Positions 35,177 to 44,260 of a DNA stretch of 64,000 nucleotides are shown here, piece after piece. The notes under the pieces are model-generated. The model was not told the DNA's origin. It searched no databases and was given only the letters and a program-made list of their open reading frames with translations. The position numbers and the translations under genes are program-made. Every line of letters begins with the position of its first letter. The stretch's first letter is position 1. Source of the DNA: Halobacteriovoraceae bacterium (GTDB lineage Bacteria > Bdellovibrionota > Bacteriovoracia > Bacteriovoracales > Bacteriovoracaceae); assembly GCA_020635115.1 (NCBI GenBank), contig JACKAK010000005.1, positions 62,001 through 126,000 on the forward strand, given 5' to 3'.

Positions 35177-35205
35177 AGGGCCAAAGCGTCAATAACTTTG
35201 GCCCT
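35177..35205. terminator. Hairpin between the helicase and the barrel protein gene
   Basis: AGGGCCAAAG (35177-35186) pairs perfectly with CTTTGGCCCT (35196-35205). It lies 24 bases after the end of the minus-strand gene 35229-36491 and upstream of the helicase start, so it most likely terminates the former. T-rich tail is modest. Confidence 0.7.
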
Positions 35206-35228
35206 CATTGGATATTTTACCTAACTTT

Positions 35229-36491
35229 TTATACTTCGATCATAAATCTTAGAGCTAATGAGTAGAGAGTTGAAACTTTTTTACCATCTACTTCATTTGA
35301 AACCGGTAATTTAAGGTTTCCATCAAGTTGTAAAAACCATAATCTGAAACCCGGAGCAATTGTAAAGTGTTCGCTATCCATCCCAAGTCTAAGATTGGAA
35401 CGTAACCGATCTTTCCACAATCTTCCTTCTAAATTTCCGCCAAAATACCAGCCATCGGATAAATCATAACCACTTCTTTTATGTAATCCTAAATATGGCA
35501 TGATGTGAAAGATACTAAGCTTGTATTTACCAGATGCTTGAAAACGAAAGAGTGGATCTGGATCATAGTAAAGATCATTACCATTAGTTGCAGTGAGATT
35601 GTCGGAGAGTTCAGCAAATGCAAGATCGTCAAAAGACATAGAGAATCTATAATTTTTCCAAACATAACCCATTGAAAGATCGGAAGCTAAATAAATTCTA
35701 GAGTTATCATTGATATCGATAATATCTTTGTCATTTACAAGAGCGTCTGAAGAGATCAGCTTATAATAATCGGCCCTATAGAGGCCATAAAGTGAAAAAT
35801 GTCCAAACCACTTATCTTTAGAAAGGTTTATTTCAAGACCTGATTTGGCCTGTGCTTTGAGGTAAAGGTTTAAATTGGGGACGTTATCGGCCGGTACATA
35901 AATGTTTTCTTTCGCAAGTTCAGTCATAAGTGCACTTGCCGCTGAAGCTCCTATGATATTGGCCAAAGAATTTTGTAGTGGAGTGTATTGTCCAATGTTT
36001 GTACCAGAAGGAGGGACTGAGCCAAGAGAAAGAATCGCTTGTTTAAGTCCCGGATCAGTAACAAGTTCGGCCAGAAGTTCAAGAGTAATTGGTTCTGTAC
36101 CGATTCCAAAAGTTCCTGTTAGATTTGCATCGACAAGGCGAAGATCTGGAACAACTTTCCAACCCCAAGCAGTGAAACTTGGTAGAGGAGTTCCAAGTCT
36201 GGCATTTATCCTCAGAATATGTTCAGTTTTATCATATTTGTTGAGAAAGTTTGTTGCACTCGTTAAGTCTGTAACAGTATCAGCTTCATCAACAAGATCC
36301 AATACTTCAGAATTTATAGTGGCGCCAAAATCCAAATAAAAAGCATGCCCTAGAGGTCTAAAGAGTTCATCAGTGAGGAGTTTGTCTTCAACTTGTTTGA
36401 ATCTATTGATAAAATCGTTTTCTTCGATTTCACCGGCCCTAACATTTAAAATCAAAAGTACAAAAAATAGCAGCTTGGTAAGTGAATTCAT
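35229..36491 (-). CDS. Outer-membrane beta-barrel protein of unknown family
   Basis: Protein of 420 residues. The ATG at 36491 was chosen: it follows GGGGAG and opens a signal peptide (MNSLTKLLFFVLLILNVRAG); the open frame further upstream has no coding character. From about residue 60 the sequence alternates hydrophobic and polar residues in strands with Gly/Asp turns (LGTPLPSFTAWGWKVVPDLR, DYKLISSD, FRLWFLQLDGNLKLP). The ending LALRFMIEV fits a barrel C-terminal strand. No family certain. Confidence 0.6.
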   Translation of the reverse strand: MNSLTKLLFFVLLILNVRAGEIEENDFINRFKQVEDKLLTDELFRPLGHAFYLDFGATINSEVLDLVDEADTVTDLTSATNFLNKYDKTEHILRINARLGTPLPSFTAWGWKVVPDLRLVDANLTGTFGIGTEPITLELLAELVTDPGLKQAILSLGSVPPSGTNIGQYTPLQNSLANIIGASAASALMTELAKENIYVPADNVPNLNLYLKAQAKSGLEINLSKDKWFGHFSLYGLYRADYYKLISSDALVNDKDIIDINDNSRIYLASDLSMGYVWKNYRFSMSFDDLAFAELSDNLTATNGNDLYYDPDPLFRFQASGKYKLSIFHIMPYLGLHKRSGYDLSDGWYFGGNLEGRLWKDRLRSNLRLGMDSEHFTIAPGFRLWFLQLDGNLKLPVSNEVDGKKVSTLYSLALRFMIEV

Positions 36492-36648
36492 TACTCTTCT
36501 CCCCTTTGGTGGCAATTTGCTTATATTATCCTTGAGTTTAAATTTTTGTGTTAGAGAGCATTTTTTTCCAATTAATTGATCATAGTATTCAGGATTAAAA
36601 CTCTTGAGAAAAATTTGAAATCGCGAGACAATATTGCAAAGGAGTACT

Positions 36649-37212
36649 ATGTCAACACCAGTCATGTATACACTAGACATTAGGTTGCAAGGAGCACCTC
36701 CGGAGAGGGTAACAATAGACGATAAACTTACAGTCGGAAGTTCTCCACAAGCGGAGATTTCTATTGAAGGACTAAACTTAGATGCAATCCACTGTATTTT
36801 TAGATACTATAACGAAATTTTAACTGTATATAATATTGGAGCAAAGACTGTCACTTATTTAGATAAACAACCGCTTGAAGGTGGAAGAATGTATGTCTTG
36901 GATAAGGGAGACAAATTAAATATAGGTAAACTTGAAATCATAATTAGGAAATCGGCAAGTAGATCTGGATCTTCAACGCCAGACACAGATGAAACAGATC
37001 CAAATATAGATGTTAGTATGCTTGAAAAAAGCAATATTAAAGGGCCTGGAAATAAGAATAAGTTAGAAAAAGTTAAAAAGAAAAAGGTAAAGTCTAGTCC
37101 TGAAAATTCGGAAGATAGTTTTGAAATTGATGAGCAAGACGCAGAAATAGACTCAGATAAAAAAGGTTTTGGCAAAGTATTAGGTGGACTTTTTACACGT
37201 AAAAAGAAATAG
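36649..37212 (+). CDS. FHA-domain protein with charged C-terminal tail
   Basis: Protein of 187 residues; ATG at 36649 follows AAAGGAG. Residues about 5-95 form a forkhead-associated domain: TIDDKLTVGSSPQAEISIEG (Gly-Ser phosphothreonine-loop), LDAIHCIFRYY (family SRxHA-x-I region with His), and NIGAKTVTYLDKQPL, KGDKLNIGKLEI. FHA domains bind phosphothreonine peptides, so a partner Ser/Thr kinase is expected; one is encoded at 56045-57676. The tail is Lys- and Glu-rich, ending GGLFTRKKK. The tgt gene begins 37 bases later. Confidence 0.8.
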   Translation: MSTPVMYTLDIRLQGAPPERVTIDDKLTVGSSPQAEISIEGLNLDAIHCIFRYYNEILTVYNIGAKTVTYLDKQPLEGGRMYVLDKGDKLNIGKLEIIIRKSASRSGSSTPDTDETDPNIDVSMLEKSNIKGPGNKNKLEKVKKKKVKSSPENSEDSFEIDEQDAEIDSDKKGFGKVLGGLFTRKKK

Positions 37213-37249
37213 TAAATGACAACTCTTGTATGCTCTGTTAGTCAGGGAC

Positions 37250-38380
37250 ATGCAAAAAATTATTGAAGAAAACAAAAAACATTTTAAGTTCAATCTGATT
37301 CATGAGGATAAAAACTCAAAGGCGAGAGCAGGCGAAATTATCACCCCCCATGGGACGATTAAAACACCTGTATTTATGCCTGTAGGTACACATGGTGCAG
37401 TTAAGGCCCTGTGGCCAGATGCTCTTATAGATATGAATATTGAGATTCTTTTATCTAATACATATCACTTACATTTAAGTCCTGGGAGTGATCTCGTAAA
37501 AAAGGCCGGAGGTCTTCATAAATTTATGAATTGGCATAGACCTATATTAACAGATTCAGGAGGATTTCAGGTATTTTCGCTTCAGAAAAAAAATATAACT
37601 GAGGATGGAGCGGAATTCAAAGACCAAAATGGTAAAAAGGTAATGCTAACGCCCGAGACTTCCATAGAGATTCAACAAAATCTTGGTTCTGATATTATGA
37701 TGGCCTTTGATGAATGCATTCCTTTTCCGGCAACAAAAGAATACACTAAAAACTCTATTGAAAGAACACACAGATGGTTAGATCGGTGTATCAGATCGTG
37801 GACAAATCCACAGCAATCACTCTTTGGAATTGTTCAAGGTTCTACTTTTAATGAGTATAGGAAAGAGTGTGTTGAAGAATTAATAAAAAGAGATCTCCCT
37901 GGATATGCAATTGGTGGTGTTTCAGTGGGTGAAGGTTCTGAGCTCATGGAAAAGATTGTCAAATATACAGCTCCACTACTTCCTAAAAATAAACCCAAAT
38001 ATGTGATGGGAGTTGGTACTCCTCAAGATTTACTCACCATCTGGGAAAATGGAGTTGATATGAGTGACTGTATCATTCCGACTAAATATGCAAGAGGAGG
38101 AACTTTCTTTACTAACAGAGGAAGAATTCGAATCAAACACAGAAACTATAGACGAGATTTTTTTCCGATTGAGCCTAATTGTCATTGTTATACCTGTTCA
38201 AATTTCACAAGATCTTATGTTAAACATTTGTTTGATTCTAATGAAATTCTTGGAGCAATTTTGGCAACGATACACAATATTGCTTTTTACAAAAATTTAG
38301 CAGTTCAAGCTCGTGAAGCTATTTTAGAAGACAGGTTTTTAGAATTCAAAAAAACTTTCTTAGAAAATTATAGTGACTAA
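37250..38380 (+). CDS. tgt: tRNA-guanine transglycosylase
   Basis: Enzyme of 376 residues that exchanges guanine 34 for a queuosine precursor in GUN-anticodon tRNAs. Base-binding Asp102 is in LTDSGGFQVFSL, nucleophilic Asp273 in SDCIIPTKYARGG, with GIVQGS and YAIGGVSVGE between. The zinc site is CHCYTC plus the later His in YVKHLF. The YARGG-x-x-FTNRGRIRI form, in place of the E. coli NARNG-type sequence, occurs in several other bacterial groups. The ATG at 37250 lacks a well-spaced ribosome site, and a TTG at 37226 is possible. Works downstream of QueE, encoded 8 kb away. Confidence 0.92.
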   Translation: MQKIIEENKKHFKFNLIHEDKNSKARAGEIITPHGTIKTPVFMPVGTHGAVKALWPDALIDMNIEILLSNTYHLHLSPGSDLVKKAGGLHKFMNWHRPILTDSGGFQVFSLQKKNITEDGAEFKDQNGKKVMLTPETSIEIQQNLGSDIMMAFDECIPFPATKEYTKNSIERTHRWLDRCIRSWTNPQQSLFGIVQGSTFNEYRKECVEELIKRDLPGYAIGGVSVGEGSELMEKIVKYTAPLLPKNKPKYVMGVGTPQDLLTIWENGVDMSDCIIPTKYARGGTFFTNRGRIRIKHRNYRRDFFPIEPNCHCYTCSNFTRSYVKHLFDSNEILGAILATIHNIAFYKNLAVQAREAILEDRFLEFKKTFLENYSD

Positions 38381-38630
38381 TTAATATTATTTGCTTGAAT
38401 CTACTTTTATATTCACACAAAATTAAATTTTATAGAGAAATTAGGAATTGTTCTTTGAAAGAAGCTTAAGAGTTTGTTGAAAGTATTGAATAGGCGGAGA
38501 AACATTTAATCTTGGCAATCCATTTTGGATAAGGCCTTAAAATTTATCATTATTTCAATAAGTTACCATCTTTATCATTTTTTTATGCATTCAAACATCA
38601 AATTAGTCGATAATAAAGACAGTGATTGAG
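38381..38630. other. Intergenic, nothing assigned
   Basis: AT-rich 250-base interval between tgt and the frameshifted lipoprotein gene. No open frame with coding character, RNA gene or strong hairpin was seen. It should hold the promoter of the lipoprotein gene. Confidence 0.5.
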
Positions 38631-39672
38631 ATGAAAAATATAATTTATAAAAATCTATTCTTAATAATACTTATGTCCACCCTATTCAAACTTTGCATTC
38701 CCAACCTTCTTAATAATACTTATGTCAATTTTTGGAAGTTGTTTGCCGCAAAATCGGCAGATTCAAGAGATACCAATTTCACCAGAAACTGATGACCTCA
38801 ATGCCCAAAGAGAATTTGGAACCCAAATTATATCAAAAAAAGAATATGTTGAGAGTGAACAACTCAATATTTCTAGTGAAAATATAAATTTAGAAGATAA
38901 CCAAATTGAGTCATGCAAAGAGTGGATAAAACGAAAAGGATCTCTGGGCAATTATAAATCAATGATCTATACGAAAGTTCCCATTGATAAAGATGTCACT
39001 GAGTTTGCCAATAACAAAATCTATCATGGAACTGAGGTTAATACTTCATTAGATGGTAAAAATTGGGAGCTAAAACGTCACTGCCCTTATTATATAATAG
39101 ATAGTCAATATAATCTGGAATGTGTATTGATTGATGAAGACTATAGTGCTGTTTACGCACGACCTGTTTCTAATTGTTACTCCAAAAAATTTGGAAGAAT
39201 CCAACTTGCTAAGGAAAAGAATATTACTTTAAAAATTTCAGAAGTTAGTAATAGTGATAGCAATGTCAATACGGAAACCAAACATATAGAAAGTTTATTA
39301 ATTCAAACTGATATGGAAGGAAACTATTCTCAATCATGTTCTGATTGGATAAAAGAGAATCAATTGTATGGAGAATATGAAAAAGAAATCTATACAAAAA
39401 TTGCTTCTGGGTATGATGTGAGTTCAATTAGATATAGTGATGCTTATCAACGCGGATCAATTTTAACGAGTTTAAATGGCCTGTTCTGGGAAGTTAAAGA
39501 TCATTGTCCCTATCTTTTGGGAAGTGGAAATAATTCTCAGTGTTTTCTTATGCCAATTGATTATACTGCAACAGATTTAAAACCAGTAAGCGAATGTGTT
39601 TCTAATAATTATGGAAAACTCCAACTGGCAAAGGAAAATTACAAAGTCATTCGTAAGATTGTAAAAGAATAG
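38631..39672 (+). pseudogene. Lipoprotein with two repeated Cys-containing domains, frameshifted by a 49-bp duplication
   Basis: ATG at 38631 begins a signal peptide (MKNIIYKNLFLIILMS) but runs out of frame after a 49-bp insertion flanked by 20-bp direct repeats. Without the insertion it would read LIILMSIFGSC, a clean lipobox, and continue through 316 codons to 39672. As sequenced, an ATG at 38722 gives MSIFGSCLPQNR..., which has no proper signal sequence. The mature part has two homologous domains of about 105 residues (about 38910-39230 and 39330-39640): both read SC-x-x-WIK, IYTK, SL-G-x-x-WE-K-x-HCPY, then C-x-x-x, PVS-x-C and G-x-QLAKE, each with four conserved Cys. No family recognised. 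Confidence 0.7.
38658..38726 (+). repeat. 20-bp direct repeat with 49-bp period in a signal-peptide coding region
   Basis: TTCTTAATAATACTTATGTC occurs at 38658-38677 and again, perfectly, at 38707-38726. The 29 bases between are not repeated. Deleting one period (49 bp) restores one continuous lipoprotein reading frame. Confidence 0.95.
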
Positions 39673-39919
39673 TGGAAGAATTCAAATTTCGTGAAATATT
39701 TGAGGCAGTAAACAGATCGAAAATATTAAATTCGATTTCATAACATCTAGATATCACTAACGCTTAACCTTTAAACCAGCGATTTCACATAAATAATTTC
39801 AAAAAGACCTTTTATAGAGAAATAATTCAACAAAGATTCATAACCTATTGTTTTTCGGTATTTTGAATTTACAATATATAATTGAAGCTAAGGAAAATGT
39901 TGCAAAATGGAATATTTTG

Positions 39920-42100
39920 ATGATTAATTTTCAGAAATTTAAAATGTTTTTTTTGTTATCAAATATCCTTTTGATCATATTCTCATGTGGAAAAAGTAGA
40001 ATTGAAGTTTCAGTTGATTTTAAAAAAACTTCAAATACCAAGACCGAAATTGAACAACTTACTCTAAGTGCTGTTTACCCCAATCATTCCAATTGGAACG
40101 ATTATGTAAAAATATCAGATTCAAATTTAGCCCCTTATTCACAAAGTGAAATTACTTGTGCTCCGGGAACAGATATTGGACTACAGGCATGTATTCATGC
40201 TGGAGAAAGATTTAAAGCGACTCTTACAAGTATAAATAGCTGTGCAAGTATTTCTGCGAAAGATTCATTGGAGGTCTTTAACTGGAAATGTGTGGAAGGA
40301 AATAACAAAATTACAATTTATTCTATAGGCCTTAAGGAATCAAAAGGTTTAAAAGATCTCATCGATTTTTCCTCAGATCCTGTTTGGAAAGAAAACTTTT
40401 TACAACTTCTAAAAGATGGACAAGTGATAAAAAGTAGTGAGAGTTCTATTTGGTGGAATAACGAAGTTCTGGCATTACCAGAAAACACTGGTTCAACCAC
40501 AGTTATATCAGATGATGGTTCTGATATTGGCAGAATCTTTGTTTTAAACAATGATTCTACATTGCCTGGCTTTGAAATTCTTGATTCAAAAACAGCTATA
40601 GTTATTAACCCAGATTTTACACTCTTTGGAAACAATTTATCATCGCAAAATTGTAATACAACAGATGCTTCTTCAACTTCACCTGATTTTCAATGCCTTC
40701 TTTTTGGTACAGGCATCAACCATTTATGGATTGAAGGAAATTTCGATATAACTACTGGGGGAACCATCTATTTTAATGACCTTATGTTCTCACAAATTAG
40801 AAATTCTAATTTCAAAAGAAATGGGAATTTAAAAAGTATGATGTTGCTCGGAAATACAAATAGTAACAAATTTGTTAATTTGAACTTTCACGGAAAGCTG
40901 GGAAATTCAAATATTTTTGAAACTAAAAGCACAACAAATTCAAATTTATTTTATAATATCCAATCTGTTACAAGTGGGACTGTTTTACAAGGATTTTATA
41001 TTTTTGGAGATGAAAACATAATCATTAAATTGAAGGCCCATAATAATGCCACCAACTCTAATATATCTGTTGCCGGTAACGATAATATCATCTCAGAAGT
41101 ACTCGTCGCAAATGGATATTCTTCTGGATTTTCAATTGCATCTGGAGCATTGAGAAATACCCTTTTAAATATTACGGCCATCAATAACTTAGGGTATGGT
41201 ATAAAAGTTGGGAATGGTAATCATGATAATCTCTTCCAGAATATACTAGCAGTTAACAATGAGTCTGGTATAAGAGCAATGGGTGATTCTTTTGATGCTA
41301 TCTATTCAGATATTGCTTTAATGTATAATACGAATATTGGGATTTCAGTACAAGGATTTAACAATAGCTTTATTAATAAGTTAGTTGTTGGAAACAATGG
41401 AACAGACTGCACGGTTATATCTGGAGCAACTTCTGGACTAATTGATACAACTTGTACCGATTCCGGAAACGATGAATCGAATTCATATTCTGGCCAATCA
41501 TCAACTGCAACTCTATATACAAATAGAGACGTGTCTAGTTCATTTGTAGGGAAAGTGAGTGTTACAGATACTGAAAACCAAACCAACACAAATGGAGCGG
41601 AAGCTGTTTCGAGTTCTTTAGACTATATTCATTTTGAAAATTTTTGGAGGACTTGGGGTGTCGACGGATCAGCTTTCCCAAATTCTAATAATAGAAGCCA
41701 TTGTTCAAATGGATTTTGTCGTATTTGGGATAATAGATTGTCTTCAGGAGATACACTACTTCTCAACCATTCTTTTGACTTCGTTGCTGGAAATGAAGTT
41801 TTCACTGCTGATTCAATTTGTCCAAGTGCGGTTCATGGAAATCAAACTCTTACAAACTTAAATTCCACTCCCTCTACATTTTTAAAGTATGCTACAGAAA
41901 TTATGTTCGACGATATTGGCAACGACAATGGACTTTGTGAAAGTAATGAGTCGTGTATCTATTCTCCCAATTTTGGAGTTTACCAGGGGGAGGGAGATTA
42001 TCTCAGTAACGGTACCTGTGTTTTTCAAGATGGAACCGTTACTGGAGTTATAATGTATGCCTATCCAAATAATGGTGGTGTTTCAATTATTGTAATGTAA
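39920..42100 (+). CDS. Lipoprotein with right-handed beta-helix region
   Basis: Protein of about 726 residues. The start at 39920 (MINFQKF) was chosen because it gives a signal peptide and lipobox (NILLIIFSC); the frame is open upstream from 39848 without a better start. Residues about 230-520 have short repeated strands of the NosD/pectate-lyase type (NSNLFYNIQSV, NDNIISEVLVANG, LRNTLLNITAINNLGYG, HDNLFQNILAVNNESG), indicating a parallel beta-helix. The C-terminal 150 residues are Cys-containing (SICPSAVHG, CESNESCIY). Likely exposed on the outer membrane. It ends 1 base before the convergent serC stop. Confidence 0.7.
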   Translation: MINFQKFKMFFLLSNILLIIFSCGKSRIEVSVDFKKTSNTKTEIEQLTLSAVYPNHSNWNDYVKISDSNLAPYSQSEITCAPGTDIGLQACIHAGERFKATLTSINSCASISAKDSLEVFNWKCVEGNNKITIYSIGLKESKGLKDLIDFSSDPVWKENFLQLLKDGQVIKSSESSIWWNNEVLALPENTGSTTVISDDGSDIGRIFVLNNDSTLPGFEILDSKTAIVINPDFTLFGNNLSSQNCNTTDASSTSPDFQCLLFGTGINHLWIEGNFDITTGGTIYFNDLMFSQIRNSNFKRNGNLKSMMLLGNTNSNKFVNLNFHGKLGNSNIFETKSTTNSNLFYNIQSVTSGTVLQGFYIFGDENIIIKLKAHNNATNSNISVAGNDNIISEVLVANGYSSGFSIASGALRNTLLNITAINNLGYGIKVGNGNHDNLFQNILAVNNESGIRAMGDSFDAIYSDIALMYNTNIGISVQGFNNSFINKLVVGNNGTDCTVISGATSGLIDTTCTDSGNDESNSYSGQSSTATLYTNRDVSSSFVGKVSVTDTENQTNTNGAEAVSSSLDYIHFENFWRTWGVDGSAFPNSNNRSHCSNGFCRIWDNRLSSGDTLLLNHSFDFVAGNEVFTADSICPSAVHGNQTLTNLNSTPSTFLKYATEIMFDDIGNDNGLCESNESCIYSPNFGVYQGEGDYLSNGTCVFQDGTVTGVIMYAYPNNGGVSIIVM

Positions 42101-42101
42101 A

Positions 42102-43220
42102 CTATTTTAGCTCTTTCTCAATTGCCCAACTTAAAAGTTCAGTAAGTTTTTTTAGATCTTCAAATTTTATATTGTGAAATAATGAAATTCTAAATTGGTT
42201 TCTTCCAAGTTTACGATAGGAATCTATTCCATAGACAATTTTTTGTTTTTCGAGTTGTTCTAGAAGATCTTCAACATTAATTTTGTCGTTAACATCAATA
42301 CAAGCAACTGCTTTAGATCGAAACTTTTCATCCTCGATATATGGTTTTAAATAATCTTTTTCATTTGCCCAGCCATAAAGGAGATTTGCTTTTTTATTGG
42401 CCAATTCAACGGCCCCCTTAAATCCACACTTATTCATTTCTTTGACTTGTTCATTTAGAAAGAAAAGTGCTGATATTGAAGGAGTATTATATACTTGATT
42501 CTTAACTCCATTTTCTATAAGTGTTGCCCAATTCATATAGGCCGGAATATACCTTTCCGTTTTACTTATATTTAAAACTTTATCCTGTGCTTTCTTTGAG
42601 AGAATAACAATATGGGTTCCGCCTTCAGAAGCAAACACCTTTTGAGCTGAAAAAAAGACGATATCGGCCTGATTAAAATCAAAATCTAATTGTCCCGCCC
42701 CGCTGGTTGCATCAACAATGAGGAGTTGATCATCGTTAACTTTGGGCAGCTTGTCTATTTGAACACCTGTGGATGTTTCGTTTAGAGTACAACAAATAAC
42801 ATCGGCATCTTCAACATTGTATGGTGAAATCCCCTGGCCCATTTCTACATTAATAATTTCTGTTTCGATCCATGGAACCATTTGGGATGATTTTGCCCAT
42901 TTAAGAGAAAACTCTCCACAAGTGAAATGTACAACTTTATTTTCAACAGCTCCAAGTGCAATCATGTCAAAAAGCATCGTCGCACCACCATTTGCGACAA
43001 GCGCAATTGTTTCATCTTTGAGACTAAAATACTTCTTTAATCCATCCTGTGCCTCTTTTTGAATTTTTTTAACTGCACTTTTTCTATGAGATGTTCCAAG
43101 CAGATGGGGACCTGCTTCAGCAAGCTTAGTTACATACTCAATTGGAATCAATGAAGGCCCACAACCAAAGCGAGGGTCAGATGGGATAAGTTCAGTTGGG
43201 ACTTGCAAATTTTCAAACAT
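42102..43220 (-). CDS. serC: Phosphoserine aminotransferase
   Basis: PLP-dependent enzyme of 372 residues. Features of SerC: FGCGPSLIP at the start, HLLGTSHRK, VANGGATMLFD, VDATSGAGQLDF, and the Schiff-base Lys in FFSAQKVFASEGG. The form GPSLIP with LLGTSHR places it with the actinobacterial/delta-type branch, not the E. coli one. It converts 3-phosphohydroxypyruvate to phosphoserine with glutamate as donor, in serine and pyridoxal phosphate synthesis. Ribosome site AAAGGA precedes the ATG at 43220. Confidence 0.88.
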   Translation of the reverse strand: MFENLQVPTELIPSDPRFGCGPSLIPIEYVTKLAEAGPHLLGTSHRKSAVKKIQKEAQDGLKKYFSLKDETIALVANGGATMLFDMIALGAVENKVVHFTCGEFSLKWAKSSQMVPWIETEIINVEMGQGISPYNVEDADVICCTLNETSTGVQIDKLPKVNDDQLLIVDATSGAGQLDFDFNQADIVFFSAQKVFASEGGTHIVILSKKAQDKVLNISKTERYIPAYMNWATLIENGVKNQVYNTPSISALFFLNEQVKEMNKCGFKGAVELANKKANLLYGWANEKDYLKPYIEDEKFRSKAVACIDVNDKINVEDLLEQLEKQKIVYGIDSYRKLGRNQFRISLFHNIKFEDLKKLTELLSWAIEKELK

Positions 43221-43301
43221 ATTTTTTAATCCTTTCTCAATAAAACTGGCGGCAGTATAAATATTTTTGTGAAGGACGTCACCTAGAAATGTCTTGGCAG
43301 T

Positions 43302-44162
43302 TTAGTCATTTTGCCAAGGGCCACTCCACTCTTCAATAGTGTCATGTACTTCAACTTCACCGCGTAATATTTTCTTTGCTGCATGCCATCTTGGTGAACG
43401 TTTTGGAACTTTATTAAATCCAATGGGATAATGATCGCCATCGGCCTTAAAAAATAAATCAAAACCAAAGGCACCTTGTTGAATTAAATCTTGAATGTCT
43501 GGATGAAAGGTATTGAGTAGTGGAAAAGGATCAACAATAGTTCCATGTATTTCACCATAAGCAGTGTAGACTTTATTTCCGATTCGATAGGCCAAAGTGG
43601 AACCCCATGTTGCCCTTTTGCCTACATAGTCTTTTATTTTACCACTTTCAACAATCCAACGAATATTAATACCAACTTCTTCGCCATCAATTTCCATTAT
43701 GGTGTCATCAATTAATACAGGATGTTCATAGTCTTTAAACTGTGAGGCCTTATGAACAGCTACAGATAGAGGGTCAGAATCGATTTCGCGTTTATCAATT
43801 TCTAAGAAACCATGAACGAGAGGTCCAAACATTTCATCAAATTGTTGTTTTTTCCCAGAATTACTACTGTTTATAATGAACATATAGCCTTTGAGCTTAT
43901 GCTGTTCATAAAGATGGGATGGTGGACGATCTTTTATCCCCTCTTCATAGTGTGACAAGTGGTCATCAAAGCTATTTGTACTTTTTTCGACTAAAACACG
44001 TTCACAATCAGAGTCATCAAAATGTTCTATATGTCTTATAAACGTTTTAAGCGCTGCCGAGCTTGACGATCCAAAAATGTTCGTAGGAGCTAAAAAGACA
44101 ACAGTTAGAATTAGGGGTGTTAACTGTTGGAACCACCTTGTGTTTGACACTCGTTTCTTCAT
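43302..44162 (-). CDS. Secreted Ham1/RdgB-like (ITPase-fold) protein
   Basis: Protein of 286 residues. An N-terminal segment (QQLTPLILTVVFLAPTNIFG) forms a signal peptide or anchor. Residues about 75-270 resemble the Ham1/RdgB nucleoside triphosphate pyrophosphatase fold: MFIINSSNSGKKQQFDEMF (family TSN-x-GK-x-x-E), the EIDSDPLSVAVHKASQF block (ID-x-x-P...A-x-x-KA), VLIDDTIMEIDGEE (V-x-DDT/S), then RWIVESGK and RSPRWHAAKKIL. Ham1 enzymes act in the cytoplasm on damaged purine nucleotides, so an exported version is unexpected. Catalytic acidic residues look retained, but function is uncertain. Confidence 0.6.
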   Translation of the reverse strand: MKKRVSNTRWFQQLTPLILTVVFLAPTNIFGSSSSAALKTFIRHIEHFDDSDCERVLVEKSTNSFDDHLSHYEEGIKDRPPSHLYEQHKLKGYMFIINSSNSGKKQQFDEMFGPLVHGFLEIDKREIDSDPLSVAVHKASQFKDYEHPVLIDDTIMEIDGEEVGINIRWIVESGKIKDYVGKRATWGSTLAYRIGNKVYTAYGEIHGTIVDPFPLLNTFHPDIQDLIQQGAFGFDLFFKADGDHYPIGFNKVPKRSPRWHAAKKILRGEVEVHDTIEEWSGPWQND

Positions 44163-44260
44163 GGTTTTTGCCCAAAAAAAAAAGAATGTCCTTCAACATC
44201 TACCTTATAGATTTCTTAATGTCAGTTAATTTTTTCTAAATAATGTAAAAATGTAATATA

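Noticed and set aside
28669..38380. queE and tgt as part of one queuosine operon
   Set aside because: They lie 8 kb apart on opposite strands with unrelated genes between.
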